Shown: piece after piece, positions 15,192-27,700 of the stretch | Layout: each line of letters opens with the position of its first letter | How positions within the stretch are numbered: position 1 is the stretch's first letter | Origin: Agaricus subrufescens | Lineage: Eukaryota > Basidiomycota > Agaricomycetes > Agaricales > Agaricaceae | NCBI GenBank assembly: GCA_029945375.1 | Contig: CM057057.1 | Span: 4,712,001 to 4,776,000 of the forward strand | Reading direction: 5' to 3' | DNA: 64,000 nucleotides | Translations under genes and position numbers: made by a program | The notes under the pieces: model-generated | Seen by the model: the letters and a program-made list of their open reading frames with translations, nothing else | The model's database searches: none | What the model was told of the DNA's origin: nothing

Positions 15192-16131
15192 GTAAGTCGA
15201 TACCCGGCGGTACGGAAAGTCCAGGGCATCTAGAAGTTCTTCAGACCAGGGATAGCTACCAATAGGTGGACACTTCTACACCTGAGCAAGATCGAGAATG
15301 TTGACAGGAGTGGGCTTGCCGAGACCAGCTGGAGCAATCGTCCATATTTAAGGTACATTTTCCTCCTGTCCAATGTCCATGGACATATATTTGCACATTC
15401 GGTGTTTCGGCCTTACTGAGTTCCGCCCCTTATTGCGGAGAATCATCAGGCAGGAGACCACAGTGGAAGCCGCATTTATCGCGAATCACTATATCAATTA
15501 ATAAATACATGGCCAATGGTAACTTTGACCGTTCTACTTTTGGGATAGCGAATAAGTATATATGTATACGTTGGTGCAGTTTTCGGTGAGAAGCATTTAC
15601 TGATCGGGAACAAGATCGGGGTCTGCCAGAAAACAAGGGCCTCAGCTCAAACGCCCTGTCGCGCCAAGAGGACGGATTAGATGTTATAAATCCTGTCGAC
15701 TTAGCACAACGTGTTTGATGAATCGATGAATGTCAAAAGATTTTATAAGCTTCCATAGTAAGTAGTGCTGTCATGGATTTGAAACGTAAGATCAGCGTGA
15801 AAGTATTGCATCACTATTAAGCGATCGATCTCAAGACACAGAGTTGGGGGATATTTTCTCAGACGCGGATGTGGGATGATAAACACCGAATGGTTAGCAT
15901 TCAAAGAACAAAGAGGGTGGAATCGGCTGCAACCGGAAAGCGCCGGTCAGGATAATGAGATTTTGAGAAGGGAACCGATCAAATCCCAAGTTGGTGAGAT
16001 TTCGTTTCTGCAGGCAAGTTGTGCTACTTTCGAATTGGTTGAAGCGATAGTGCCACAATTAAGAATGGTGTCGGAAGACTTCTACGATTAGTCGAATTAT
16101 CGAGACTAAGTGGAAGCAGTAAAGAGAAGTA

Positions 16132-17252
16132 TCATAGAGAAGTACCATCGGACGTAGGTCTTCGCTCAAGAATACCATCAACAATACCAAAGTCTTTCGC
16201 TTCTTGAGCTATTTCTTGAATTAGAGGTGCCGATGGGAACAAGTGGGCAGAAAATACCTGTCATATAGTAATCCCGTTCCAATGCCTTCTCTAACATAAC
16301 ATCAATTCAGCATGTGCGAACGACAAGGAACGGCGATAAGTTGGACACTAACCAAACCGCGCTAGCCCCTCGGCTTCAGTTTCAGCCGGCCGGGCACAGT
16401 GCTTTTGATAGATGCTGGTCAATACCTGCCGGATACGAAGAATTTCCTTAGCGTGAATAGCAATATCAGAAGCTTGCCCTGAGGCACCACCCGAAGGTTC
16501 TACGTAGTGTGTGATCGGTCAACTCCGCCGCATAGAATGACAAAAGAAAGCTGACGATGAATCATGATGCTCGCATTCGGCAAGCAGTGGCGTTTTCCGT
16601 TTTCGCCGGCAGCCAAAAGAAGAGATCCCATGGATGCTGCAAGGCCAATGCTATACGTGTGAATCGGAGAAGAAACATACTGATAGATTCCGGCGTGTCA
16701 AATTGTTTGGAACATATAAGGAAACAAAGCTAATATACCTGCATCTGTGTAAAATTTATTAGTCAAGTACACTGGTTCAGGTGATCGGTGCAACCTCACA
16801 GTATCATAAATGGCAAGACCGGCGGTGACGCTCCCGCCTGGAGAATTGATATAGAGATGTATGGGCTTTGATGAATCTTCAGCTTCTAAAAAGAGTAGCT
16901 GCGCAACGACAAGTGTCGCGTCCGTGTCCCTTATCTAAACTGTTGAGCTACAGGACTCGACGGCTGAAGGCCACAAGGGTTACCGGGCCATGTAACATTA
17001 TGACTCTTTCTCGTAAGAGACGGGAGAAAATATCATACGAACGCTCTCCTCTGCCCTAGTAGAAATATGAGAAGGGGCAGAATGGGAGACGCGACTGAGT
17101 ACCGTTTGTTCGATGACTATGGGAACGAGGTTCGCTGAAGGAGGCTTGGCCCATTTTTCTTGGAGTTCTGTAAGCGACTGGCCTGCCAGCGGGTGGAATG
17201 AGCGAGTAGAGTTTCGGAGGGCAGCTCTCAGAGGAAGCAGAGACCGCAACAT
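16132..17252 (-). CDS. CLPP: Mitochondrial ATP-dependent Clp protease proteolytic subunit (ClpP)
   Basis: Exon 1 (17252..17103) encodes 50 residues beginning [20 protein letters not shown], an Arg/Ser-rich mitochondrial presequence, then the [22 protein letters not shown] start of mature ClpP. Further exons give [13 protein letters not shown] sequence, the active-site serine in [14 protein letters not shown], the active-site histidine in IMIHQPSGG (split by an intron) and the aspartate in ERDYYM. It ends with an [12 protein letters not shown] segment and a TGA at 16132..16134. ClpP forms a double heptamer that degrades unfolded matrix proteins with ClpX. The complete triad suggests an active enzyme. 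It is divergent from BRL1, with 115 bp between the start codons. Confidence 0.93.
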
Positions 17253-17367
17253 GGCGGGCAGAGTGCAGTCGGCCGGCGCCGGGCCGGCACCTCAAGTCCG
17301 GTCTTGTGACCAGCGCGACAACAGGAACCAACACCAGACACGTCCAGGTCGCCCACCCCCACGCACG
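17253..17367. promoter_or_regulatory. Shared divergent promoter CLPP/BRL1
   Basis: Only 115 bp separate the two start codons, so both promoters and 5' leaders must share or overlap this GC-rich stretch. No TATA box is obvious. Confidence 0.55.
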
Positions 17368-18778
17368 ATGAACAGACCGAACAGACCACCCACGACTAGC
17401 AGATCCAAGGAAGCACCAATGGATTATGAATGGACGAATCGTCCACACATCGAACCTGCATGGTCGAATGCCGACAACGACACTAGCACACCCCGCAAAC
17501 GTGAGTTCGAAATCCGATATGAATTCCGGACCGCTAAGTTATCCTAGGCTCCATTGGGGAGGTCCACGAGTCCCAACATATGCTTGACGTGCAGAACTCG
17601 CCAGTATTTGGTGCAGCTCACAACCACAATGTACCATTCATATTCCAATCGCCTGCTCCACCACAGTCACCTGTCGCCTACCCCTGGTCTCCCCCTCCCA
17701 ATTTCTCTGCTGCCAAAACCTTCCAACGCGAAGAATTAAAAGACATTGACATGTCAGAAATCAGTCCAGCGAAATCAGAAGCTGAACAGACCGAAAATGA
17801 AAAAGGTAGACCCATGGCTTTGGGAGCGCTTCGGCGTGTATATAATCGAAGACAGAAATCCCGCTTAAACAAGTCTCTACCTCGACAGAGATCTAGTAGC
17901 GAAGATGAAGGGCCCGATTTCAGTGATGATGATGACGAGATAGCTCCTGTAACTCAGAATACGTCAAATCATTACACTCTGAACATGCCTGCCCCTGCTG
18001 CATCTCCGTCGGAAGTACCCTATGTCTTGCTTGGGTTAGTATCCTGACTGTTGTTTAACTCAAGTTAAGCGTATTGACGTCACTTGTAGATACTTGCAAT
18101 TCTTGTTCAATCTCTCCCTTATATTGTTGTTTTTGTACCTCGTCGTCCAATTCATCGTCACCATTCAGCGAGACGTTCAACAGAGGATTTCGGAATACTC
18201 GCAAGGTATGTACCGAGAAAGGTTTGTTTGCGATGAGTGATGTATTTTTAATATCATTCCAGAGATCGTCCAAGAGATCGCCATGTGTGTCCTGCAATAT
18301 AAAAACAATCTCTGCGAGTCGAGTCCCGTTCCTGCCATGATTCAGCAGTGTGCCAAATGGGAGGCATGTATGAATCGAGATCCCGCAGTAATAGGACGGG
18401 CGAAGGTTAGCGCTGAATTGATTGCAGAGGTGGTGAATAGTTTCGTAGAGCCGATCAGTTGGAAAACACTGGTGAGAGCCATTTATGTGAGGGAGTCTAC
18501 GATGGGCTAGACTAACACCCGCTCAGGTTTTCACACTCAGTTCTTTGGCATTCTTAACGGTATTTGTTAACGCCCTTCTATCACTGTATCGTTCACGGCA
18601 TCAACCCGTGAACTCTACTTATCCTCAAAGCCACCCATATCCGATGACGCATGTGGCACCTTTTCCGCATTATCTCTCACATCAGAAGCATGGGTCACGC
18701 GTACAACGCGATGATAATCCGGAAACGCCTGCCCGACGACGGAGGCTGGAAGGCGGAAATTTAGAAAAGATTAAATGA
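17368..18778 (+). CDS. BRL1: Nuclear-envelope / nuclear-pore biogenesis protein, Brl1/Brr6 family
   Basis: Five exons join in phase: 17368..17500, 17548..18034, 18090..18205, 18263..18471 and 18527..18778 (398 residues). The N-terminal half is disordered, with Pro-rich and acidic Ser/Asp segments. A first membrane span follows (about 208-235), then a lumenal segment with four cysteines in the pattern CVLQY...NLC...QQC...EAC, and a second span in exon 5. Two spans flanking four disulphide-forming cysteines are the hallmark of the Brl1/Brr6 domain, needed in yeast for nuclear-pore assembly and membrane lipid homeostasis. The C-terminus is basic. MDYEW at 17419 is an alternative start. Brr6 and Brl1 cannot be told apart by eye. 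Confidence 0.9.
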
Positions 18779-20795
18779 ATATCCTACGTCATATTCCATG
18801 CACAGATGTTGCGTTTGATCGCATTTATTTGCCTCTAGATTCACGTCAATCAATTATTTTAGCCACTGCCCCAACGCACCATGCCACAATGAACCAGGAA
18901 ATGACTCATATCATCGTTCATACGCCTTTGGTATCCAAAGTGTCTCCATCAATGTCCGCGCACTACGGATTGAAAACAAAAGGTTAAAGATAATAACAGC
19001 ATGTTCATCTAGGTTGTTCATCACCGCCTCCTGACAGTTAATTCGGTCCTTGCCGACTAACTCTAATTGGGCTTCGTGGCGTTTTCATTCATCCTTATAT
19101 CATGGGAATTTATAGGGCTGCTTCTTTGGGATGCATTAGTTCCAAGTCCCGAATAAGTGACAATCATGTCGAGCTGATCGTTAATCGTGGAAGCTTTAAC
19201 CCGAGTGATTGGTGAGCGTTTTCCTTTTGCATATTCGGAGTACGAACCTCAACTTAAATCTTGCATAACGATAGGGTTGGTGCTTGCCGTCTTTCGACTG
19301 GGCCCTCAATAATTCTCTTGTCCTTAGATCGTTCGGGCCAGATACCACGCTCCTGGAGCACAAAATTATGTCCACATCAGTGAACTAGGAATTGTCATTG
19401 CTAAAGTGTCTGACATTCGCTCCCCTAGAGCATGCTCGTCGGCTGTCGCTGTCGACAGCCACTCCGGCTCACCTTTGTTCCTCGCTAGTTTCTGACTCCT
19501 TCAATCAATCAGATGGCTCGTTCTTATGACTTCGAGGATGAGCCCAGACCGAAAGGAGCATTCTGTGATCAACGCCGAACGCTGACAGCGCTCCATCGGC
19601 CCATCAATCCATGGTCACGGGACGCTAGGATGAAATAGACTTTTGCCACAGGTCGCGGCAGCCTTACCACGGCAGGGGAAACTGTCAAAAATGTGATCGA
19701 CCTTTTTTTGGTTGCCGACAATTGCCCAGGTGCTCGTGATGTTTGGCACAATGGCATCACAATGATGGCCCAAGATTCATCTCCCGATCGGTCACACGCC
19801 TAAACCGAGTCGCGCTGGGTTTTATGCAACGTTAATGTTAAATTGCTGCGGAAGCCATCGCCGATCCATCGGTGTGGCTGTGAATACCCCGTCAATTCCA
19901 ACATACCCCAATTCGGAATGAAAAAGGTAACGTTGGCTCTCCTTCTAGGCCCTCAGGTAACGTAAGGGCTAACATTATGGACCATGATGAATGCCAACAT
20001 GAATGAGGTGCTTAGGTGGCGGCACTTAGATAACCCTTTGTTATAAATTACCCTCAGGCAGAAGCGGACATGTGTGCGTGAGTCAATGACGGAAGCTACT
20101 CAGCTTCCCTTCCTATACTTTATCTTGACGACAGATGAAATGCCAGTACAACGTGCAGCACTTACGGGAAGGAATAAACCGCGAGGCCCTGAGGGGTGCT
20201 ATCACAGGCACGGGTGCTCTGTCCGCCCGATAGCGTGAATGTTGATGTATGGAGGAGTAGCCTCCCTTGAAAGAAGGCAAGGGAAAGTGCGAGAGCAATT
20301 TTTGCCGCGAAATCTAGTCCCACAATTCCAGTGACCTTATCTCAATGCACCGTAAATAGCACTAATAGCACTTACGGATGTATTTGTATAGCTTCCCAAC
20401 ACCCTATAATTGCACCTTCTTTGGTCATATGAAATGCGGATTGACGAATCCAGCGCCCTGGAGATTGCCTTGTCCAGAAATTGTCATCAGTTTTCAAGCT
20501 TTTAACGCCAATTGGTGCTGTCAATAACTTTCCCGTACGTATATGTGGTGTTCTTTATTTCGGCACGTTCTTCTAAGTAGAAATCGCCCTGCCAATTCAC
20601 TCCGCACTCCATTCCTGATCACTGCTTCCCTAGCAGTCAAACTTCTTTATGTACATTTAGCCCGTGTATTGGTGCAAGTATCCAACTTTTCTGTGATAAA
20701 AATGCATATCCACTGAATTAGGTAGCATGTATCAAATCCGCCGAAGAAATAGATCACCCGAATGAACAAGACGAAGCTTGCTCTGCATATGTATG
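18779..20795. other. Intergenic region between BRL1 and SERF
   Basis: Two kilobases between convergent genes. No open frame above 80 codons and no recognisable motif. It contains one strong hairpin at 19441..19460. Confidence 0.5.
19441..19460. repeat. 8-bp inverted repeat, 4-nt loop
   Basis: GGCTGTCG and CGACAGCC are exact reverse complements around CTGT. A possible hairpin or dyad site. Confidence 0.5.
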
Positions 20796-21236
20796 TTATT
20801 TCCCACTCGACGAACTGGCTTTAGCGTCCTCGGCTTTCTGAACATCGTGGAGAAAATACAAACGATCAATCGTCGTGACCTTGTGGATAAATAGAAACAT
20901 TTGAACTGGCTCCATACCTTCTGTTTTGCTCTCAGTATCTCGGCATCGCTAAAAGAAATTAAAATCAAAATATTCGATCAAATCAGTAATCACAGGGAAG
21001 GTCGATGGCCACTTACGCCTCCTTTCGTTTGGCCAAAGTGCTAGCACTCTCTTTGGGTTTCTTCGCTTGTGCAGCCGCTTTTTTCTGCGCTTTCTGTCGA
21101 TCCTGCTCACGTTGGTTTCCACCTATTGACCAATGTGGATCGGACGCGGGATGCGAAAGATTATATCAACGCCATCATCGCCGTTCTCGACGTCAAACAA
21201 GGAGCTTCATAACGATAGAAGGCACTTACGAGTCAT
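20796..21236 (-). CDS. SERF: Small EDRK-rich factor (SERF/4F5 family) protein, 61 aa
   Basis: Four tiny exons join in phase: 21236..21230 (only 7 nt: ATG ACT C), 21122..21017, 20948..20918 and 20837..20796, with GT-AG introns of 107, 68 and 80 nt. The product starts MTRGNQREQDRQKAQKK, the diagnostic SERF N-terminus, then AAAQAKKPKESASTLAKRKEADAEI and a Lys/Gln/Ala-rich helical end, with a stop at 20796..20798. No single reading frame exceeds about 35 codons, which is why simple ORF calling misses it. SERF proteins are small, very basic and conserved from yeast to human. They bind nucleic acid and modify amyloid assembly. The 61-residue length fits the family. Confidence 0.9.
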
Positions 21237-22546
21237 TCCCGGTACTATCACTCTCCCTTGAATCACTGCTCCAGAATGCGATAGAATGCTGTACACGTTG
21301 CAAGGTGTGAGGGAATTATATTTGAAGCTCCGATTAGTCGGAGTTTTTTTTTACGATGCGAAACGGCGTTCGAAGAATAGCATTTCCTCAAGGACTGATC
21401 GCTTCTTATCCATTGGGCTGTCGTTTGAAACATCTTTCGGCATGATGTTAAGGTGTATTTGATACAGTGATGTTGGCTTCTAACGTGCCAAGGGCAATCG
21501 GGATTGAACTGGGCCGAAGTTTGTTACCTTTTCGGCGCGCGATCTCGGGGGTAGTTCGTCGGAACCCGGTCAAACTTGGGGTCTTACGGTACAACTCACT
21601 ATCATGTAATGTTGGAGTCCCTGGGTCGATTTAGTACGCAAAAAAATTACGCAGTTGTAGGCTCGTGTGGGCTGCAGAGCAGAACCCCGCTTGGTTTACT
21701 TATCTTATGTGTAATAGAGCAACCTTTTCGTAAATTGACCAACCGAACTTTGATAGCTGCTAAGTTTATGAATTACGCTAGGGTTTTGGCGAGGAGATTC
21801 CCATCGTACTCAACATGTGGCAGCGGACGCGCCTATTTCCGCAGTGGAGCGGAAGTTTGTTCCCACGAGGACAACTGGGGGAAGAACGGTAGTTGTTGAA
21901 CGTATCACCGCCCTGCAAATAGACAGGCTTCTCTTGTATAGTATAACAACATCCGTGTTTACAATTGGTTGACGCATGTCATTTTGTGCTTAGGTCATGA
22001 AACGCCACTGTTCTAGGGAATGGCTGAATTAGCATAAGCATGTAACAGCATGTATCAAAGCTCAGAGATGGTGCCGATATAACTGCTCATGGGTAGTGCT
22101 TCTTTCTTCTTCATTCTCCGGCCTAGCCACAGTGAGAAGCAGTGGCTTCCTTAGCGTCAATTTACGCCCCCGGTCCGCAAGGCTGGACGATTTTGTTTTC
22201 GTTTTGGAGTACTGTGCTGATACTAGCTAACATTTAAGTCGCCGGAAACAGGGATCAACCAAAAGTAGTACGTAGTGTCAAACCGTCTAGAACTGATTTT
22301 GGGGATGATTATCAGTTATCAGTTCTCGTGATTGAGATCATGAAAAGTGCTACTTTGTCCTGCCGAGCGGGTATTTTGCGATCATTGATGTACCCGATGA
22401 ACCAGGGAGAGGTGAACATAAGTGACAAAATTCCTACCCTATTGTAACATCAAACAGAGCGTACATGTCCCATTACCTCAGGTACAGGATGAGATCGGAT
22501 TATAAGTATGTGAAACGAAACCGGAAAACACGATAAAAAAGCACAG

Positions 22547-22568
22547 GGTGATATATCAGGATATCACC
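22547..22568. repeat. 8-bp inverted repeat, 6-nt loop
   Basis: GGTGATAT and ATATCACC flank ATCAGG. An exact dyad of unknown role. Confidence 0.45.
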
Positions 22569-23665
22569 GTGGAACCCCTTTTCGAGTACTGATAATAATG
22601 TGCCAACAAACCATCTAGAGATCGAAGACAGTGGTGAAAAAAACTCCAAACCCCTGTGAAATTGGTGATCATAAAAGGGGAAGAAAAGGATAAAATGTCA
22701 AAAATAGGGATGAAGGCAGAATGTAAGGCCGGCCTATGCGGAAGGGATGATCAGAGGGCATTAGGCCGGAGAGGGATGCTTTGCGATGGTGAAAAGAATG
22801 AATTGGTGATACCGTAGAGTGACGGTGCCGTCAGCGATGTTAGCCATAAATGGGGGACACGTTATCTCGATTTGATCGCTCTGAGGGTTCCTGCACTGGT
22901 CCGAGTTGGGAAGGCGACGACGTGGTGACAGAGTGCCGCTTATGTCACCTTCACTCGATCAAGATGTGCCTGACGTGCCAAGGTTGACGTGATTGATGAC
23001 TAATCCTGTGTTGCAAGATGAATCTGAGTCTTCCCCAGAACCGGAGAGAAGGCTGAAGACATCCGAGATCCTGGATCGGGAGTGAACCCGAACACACCAA
23101 ATGTGTAAACCAATACAATTAGCATCGGCAATCTGCGTCGCGATTTTGAACCAAGCGCGATCAAATGAGATTGTTCTTCAAAAGTCAAAAATGTCAACAT
23201 TGTTCTGCCGGGCTTATCGTGCAGACACAATTGAGCCGGCGTAGGGTGGTCGGAAGGACATCAGGTTCTGCATGCGATCCGAGCGAGAAGAGTGGGCCAA
23301 ATCCCAAGGAAGGCCGAATAGACTCGGGAGGGCGTGGTTAAGTTAGGGTGCAGAAAGGAGAAATGGAATGAAAAGATAATTCGCAATGCAGGCGAGAAGA
23401 TCTCGATGGGCGATAGACAGGGTGAGCGGGACAGAACGCGGCAACACGCCAAAAGTAGCAAAGGCAGGGCACGCGGAGAAGCAGAAGGCAAGTGTCAAGA
23501 ACAGCCTCTCGGCAAGTATGTGCGTATGCATCACAGGTGGATATCTGGATGCCTACCAACCCTGATCACCACACACTCCCTAAATGGAAGTCAGGGATGT
23601 CATCTCCAATTTCCAGATCCCATCTCCCCACCTTGATCGCCATCCGGGGCCCTGATTCTGTCCAT

Positions 23666-23674
23666 TATATATAT
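23666..23674 (+). promoter_or_regulatory. TATA-like element of CYC8
   Basis: TATATATAT lies 78-86 nt before the CYC8 ATG and is followed by a C/T-rich leader. Position and sequence fit a core promoter; transcript ends are not known. Confidence 0.4.
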
Positions 23675-23751
23675 CAAGACGCCGCCTTCAACAACAACTC
23701 TTTTCGCCCCTCTTCTCTCCCAGCCCTACCTCCCCCTTTCCCTCCATCGCC

Positions 23752-26700
23752 ATGGCCCACCGACATCCCCCACGACAGCCCGACCGCGACGTCCGCATGC
23801 ACGATCCCCCGCCTCCCGCCGTCCACTCCCACTCCCACCCCCTCATCCCCCACCCGCACCCGCACCCTCAGCCCCCCCACCTCAACGGCGGCCCCCCCAT
23901 CCCCTCCACACCAGCAGCCCTCACGAACGGCAACGTCCACGCCAGTGCCATCTCCCCTGCAGTCGCCGCGAACGTCGTCACCAACGGCGTGCCAACCGTC
24001 CCCCCAACACTAGTGCACAAACTTGCCGTCGCAAACGAGCAAACTTGGCTCCTGATAGGTGAGTCTCCGAAATCCGGTGTTCTACTCGCGAAATCTAATA
24101 TATGCGCCCTTCAGGACGGGTGGCCGAGCAAATGGGTGATTTGGAACATGCCCTTTCCGCATATGAACATGCACTACGGCATAATCCGATGTCACTCTCT
24201 GGGCTTACCCAGGTCGCAGGAATCGCTCGGATCAAAGAAAACTACGCCAAGGTAGGTAGTTCTCCTGATACTTCCACTCCTACCCAAATGACTCCTGCCG
24301 AGCGGTCTCCGAGTCTCCGCGGATGTCGTATTTTCTGTCTCCAAGTTCCCGTAATGACGTAATCCCTATTTTTCAGGCCATCGACTATTTTCAGCGCGTC
24401 CTTACACTACAGGAAGACAACGGTGAAGTTTGGAGTGCACTTGGTATGTCTTCCCTCCCTCGATTCCAATCCCAACTGTAACCTCCCTTTTCACCAAAGG
24501 CCATTGTTATCTTATGCAAGATGACCTTCAAAAAGCTTACTCAGCCTATCAGCAAGCTCTTTACCTCCTTCCGAATCCAAAGGTAACTCATCTTCTGATG
24601 ATTCGCCAGCATGTTTCTCATATGTACTTCGTAGGAGGATCCAAAGCTTTGGTACGGTATAGGCATCCTCTACGATCGCTATGGTTCCCTCGACCATGCT
24701 GAGGAAGCTTTCTCGTCCGTTCTCCGCATGGACAAAAGTAAAATGGCTCCTTCCGATCTCTCGGCGGGTCTTACTGACTTGCGTAATCAAGATTTTGATA
24801 AAGCCAACGAAATACTCTTTAGACTTGGGATCATATACAAACAACAAGGCAAATATGAGGAATCCCTTGCATGCTTTGATCGCATCCTCCGCAATCCTCC
24901 AAGTCCGCTTGCTCACGCTGATATCTGGTTCCAAATCGGGCATGTCTATGAACAACAGAAAGACGTTAGTTATACGATCTCTCTTCCTTTGCGCAGTTTC
25001 TCAAGTGCCGTTCTAGTATCCTCGTGCCAAAGATGCCTATGAACGTGTCGTTGCTGATAACCCCAACCATGCAAAAGTCTTGCAACAACTCGGCTGGTTG
25101 TATCACCAAGACGGGTCTAGCTTCCAAAACCAGGAACTTGCTATCCAGTACCTGACTAAGAGCCTGGAAGCTGGTAAGTGGCTTTCTCAATGTCCGATTC
25201 GGCCAGTCAATTAAGTTATGACGCAGATCCTTCTGACGCCCAAAGTTGGTATCTCCTTGGCCGTGCATACATGGCAGGTCAGAAATACAACAAGGCGTAC
25301 GAGGCCTATCAACAAGCGGTGTATCGTGATGGTCGTAACCCGACTTTCTGGTGCTCCATTGGCGTCCTCTACTTCCAGATCAACCAGTTCCGAGATGCTC
25401 TTGATGCATACTCTCGCGCTATCCGTATCAATCCTTATATTCCCGAAGTCTGGTTCGACTTGGGAAGCTTGTATGAGAGTTGCAACAATCAGATCACCGA
25501 TGCTATCGACGCATACGCTCGAGCTGCTGAGCTCGATCCTAATAATCATGCAATTACTCAGCGACTTCAGCTTCTTAGAAATGCTCAAGCTAATGGTGGT
25601 GCGCTTCCTGCTGCTCCTGGCCCCCAGGATGTTCACCCTACGGCATACGCGACCTCAATCATGCCGCCGCCTCCTTTGTCTGGACCTCCTCCTGTATTGC
25701 AATCGAGCTCGCAACGTCCTGTGTTCAATGCTGATTCTCGAGGTCCGAGTGAAATCTCTCTTCCGCCTCCCTCTCATGTCAGTAATGGTCGCGCATCTTC
25801 TCCCAATGGTCCCTTCCGCGGTGGACCTCCCCCTCCTGTTGTGCTTGATGAAACACGCCACCCTCAGTCACAGAACCCTTTGGCTCCGATGGATGTCGAT
25901 CGACCTACGAACCCTCGTGAATTTGCCCGAGAAGTCGCTCCTCGTCCCCCTCCTGGCAGTCAAGCGCTTCTTCAGCATCCTTCTCCAACTCAGGGACCTC
26001 CAGCTGAAGATCTTCGGACAAGTCATCCTCAAGATCCTTATTTCAATCGTAGTCAGCGTCCCGCTTCTCGTTCTACCTCCCCTGCTCATCGTTCTCCGCC
26101 TCCAAATTTCTCAGGATATCCGTCTCGTCCCGCCATCGGCCCTGCTCAACCTAGTAATGGCCCTCCGCCTCATCGCTCACCAAGGACTTATCCTCCCCTT
26201 TCACATGACGCTCATCGCTTGAGTGATAAGGAGGTATATGACAGGCGAGTGAATGAACATCGTGAATGGGAGCAAGAAAGACGTGGACGCCACACTGAGC
26301 CTCAACAACCGTTCTACCCTCCTCGTTCTCCTGTCACAAACACTGCTAGGCCTCACAGTCCACCTGAGCCTTCGCCTCGTTCACAGCCCTCTCGCTACTG
26401 GGATCCTAAACACCCGGAACACCCCAGTAGCAGCTCCGCACATCTACGTCCGTTGTCTTCCCCTGCCTCACACCACGAGCCTCCCATTTCATCAGGTCGC
26501 CGTTATGACCCACGATTTGATGGAAATGGTCGGGATTACGAGCTTGACCGTCCTGAGCGGCCATATGCAGTATCACCGGAAGGAAGTCGTGCTCAAGCCC
26601 GTAATGTTCTTCCGAACATTCCGCCAAGTTCCCGTGAATCTGAGAGTCCTCATTTATCTAATATTGATGCGAAAGGACGACGCCGAGGTCGTGAACGGGA

Positions 26701-27700
26701 GGAATCATTCAATGCACAGCCTCCACCACCGCAACCGCCTACGCCGCTCCTGCAGGACCAGTCCAGTAGGGGCAAAGACCGTGATAAGCGCAAACCTCGG
26801 ACCAGTGTTCCTAGGAAGAAGGAAGATTCAGGAATGGAGACTCCCAAGATGTATCCTAATGATCGTTATAAACCGCTATCATACCCTTCTAGGGGTGGAA
26901 TCTCTCCAGAGCCTTCCAGTTCTAATGGATCATCGCGCTCGGTTCAGCCTTCGCCCACAAGTGCTCGTCCACCATCACGTGTTGTCGATGAAGATTATGA
27001 CGAAGGTGTAGCGGATGCACTCATGGATCTTGCAGGAGGGTACCGAGGGGCGGCCGAAAATATGGAAGGGCCTAACCAATCGCCAACGGTGTCTGTTGGG
27101 AGTCGACATAGCGACCCTTCTCCCCGCCCTCCTGCCTCACATCGCAACTCCGTCTCATCAACTCGTAGCCATGCATCGCCTCCTAGTCAAAGTGCCCCCC
27201 TCAAAAGAGCGCTAAGCCCTGCACCTGAAGAACTCGAGTCCAAGCGCTTCCGAATGGATGCATTGAAACGCCGATCGTCGCCACCAAATGGCCATCGCAC
27301 TCCAAATCCCTCGTCGAGACCGTCTCCGATTCCTTTTAGGACTCAACCGAATACATCTCGCTCACCTGAAGCACGCCAGGTGCATGATACTTACCCACCA
27401 AGTCCATCGCTACCTGCTGTTCTTCCCCCTCACCCAAGGCCAATTGGTGCTGGGCATAGTACAAGCTCATCGGCCCTCCCTCTCCCTCCGATTACAACAT
27501 TGACGCCTCCGTCTACAGTACCGTCGCCCGGAGCTAGTGGAGAACGTGAAGATAGAATGCAGGTGGATGAGGCTCGTTCTGTGTCACCGCCTTCGAGGAG
27601 TGGGAAGTTGGCTGACGTTGTTCATTCTTCAGCATCGAATCCGAGGTCGCCGCCTGTGAAGCAATCACCTTCGCCAACTTCTGACAAGAAAGAGGCTTAG
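23752..27700 (+). CDS. CYC8: General transcriptional corepressor CYC8/SSN6 (TPR protein)
   Basis: Eight exons join in phase: 23752..24058, 24115..24251, 24377..24443, 24500..24582, 24635..24737, 24792..24964, 25017..25173 and 25227..27700 (1166 residues). A Pro/His-rich N-terminus precedes about ten TPR repeats (roughly 85-430), with segments such as EVWSALGHCYLMQDDLQKAY, IWFQIGHVYEQQKD and SWYLLGRAYMAGQKYNKAY that closely match Cyc8. The rest is a long Pro/Ser/Arg-rich disordered tail with a VDEDYDEGVADALMDLA segment. With Tup1, Cyc8 is recruited by DNA-binding proteins to repress many genes; the TPRs bind Tup1 and the recruiters. The tail is compositionally biased, so a second frame also stays open for long stretches. 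Confidence 0.95.

Larger units (their letters stand above)
12331..16131. other. Gene-poor 3.8 kb region
   Basis: No frame on either strand shows a recognisable domain or a convincing chain of exons. The longest open frames are under 95 codons. I saw no transposase, reverse transcriptase, terminal repeat or tRNA-like T-arm. There are two short palindromes near 15.06 and 15.18 kb. An unrecognised orphan gene or non-coding RNA cannot be excluded. Confidence 0.5.
21237..23751. other. Intergenic region upstream of SERF and CYC8
   Basis: This 2.5-kb stretch separates divergent SERF (-) and CYC8 (+). Open frames (up to 107 codons at 21576..21899) show no recognisable domain. It holds one hairpin at 22547..22568 and a TATA-like tract about 80 nt before the CYC8 start. 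Confidence 0.5.

Noticed and set aside
21480..21520. Possible tRNA T-arm (GTTCAATCCC on the minus strand)
   Set aside because: The flanking bases do not pair as a T stem and no acceptor or anticodon stem is visible. No other tRNA candidate was found.
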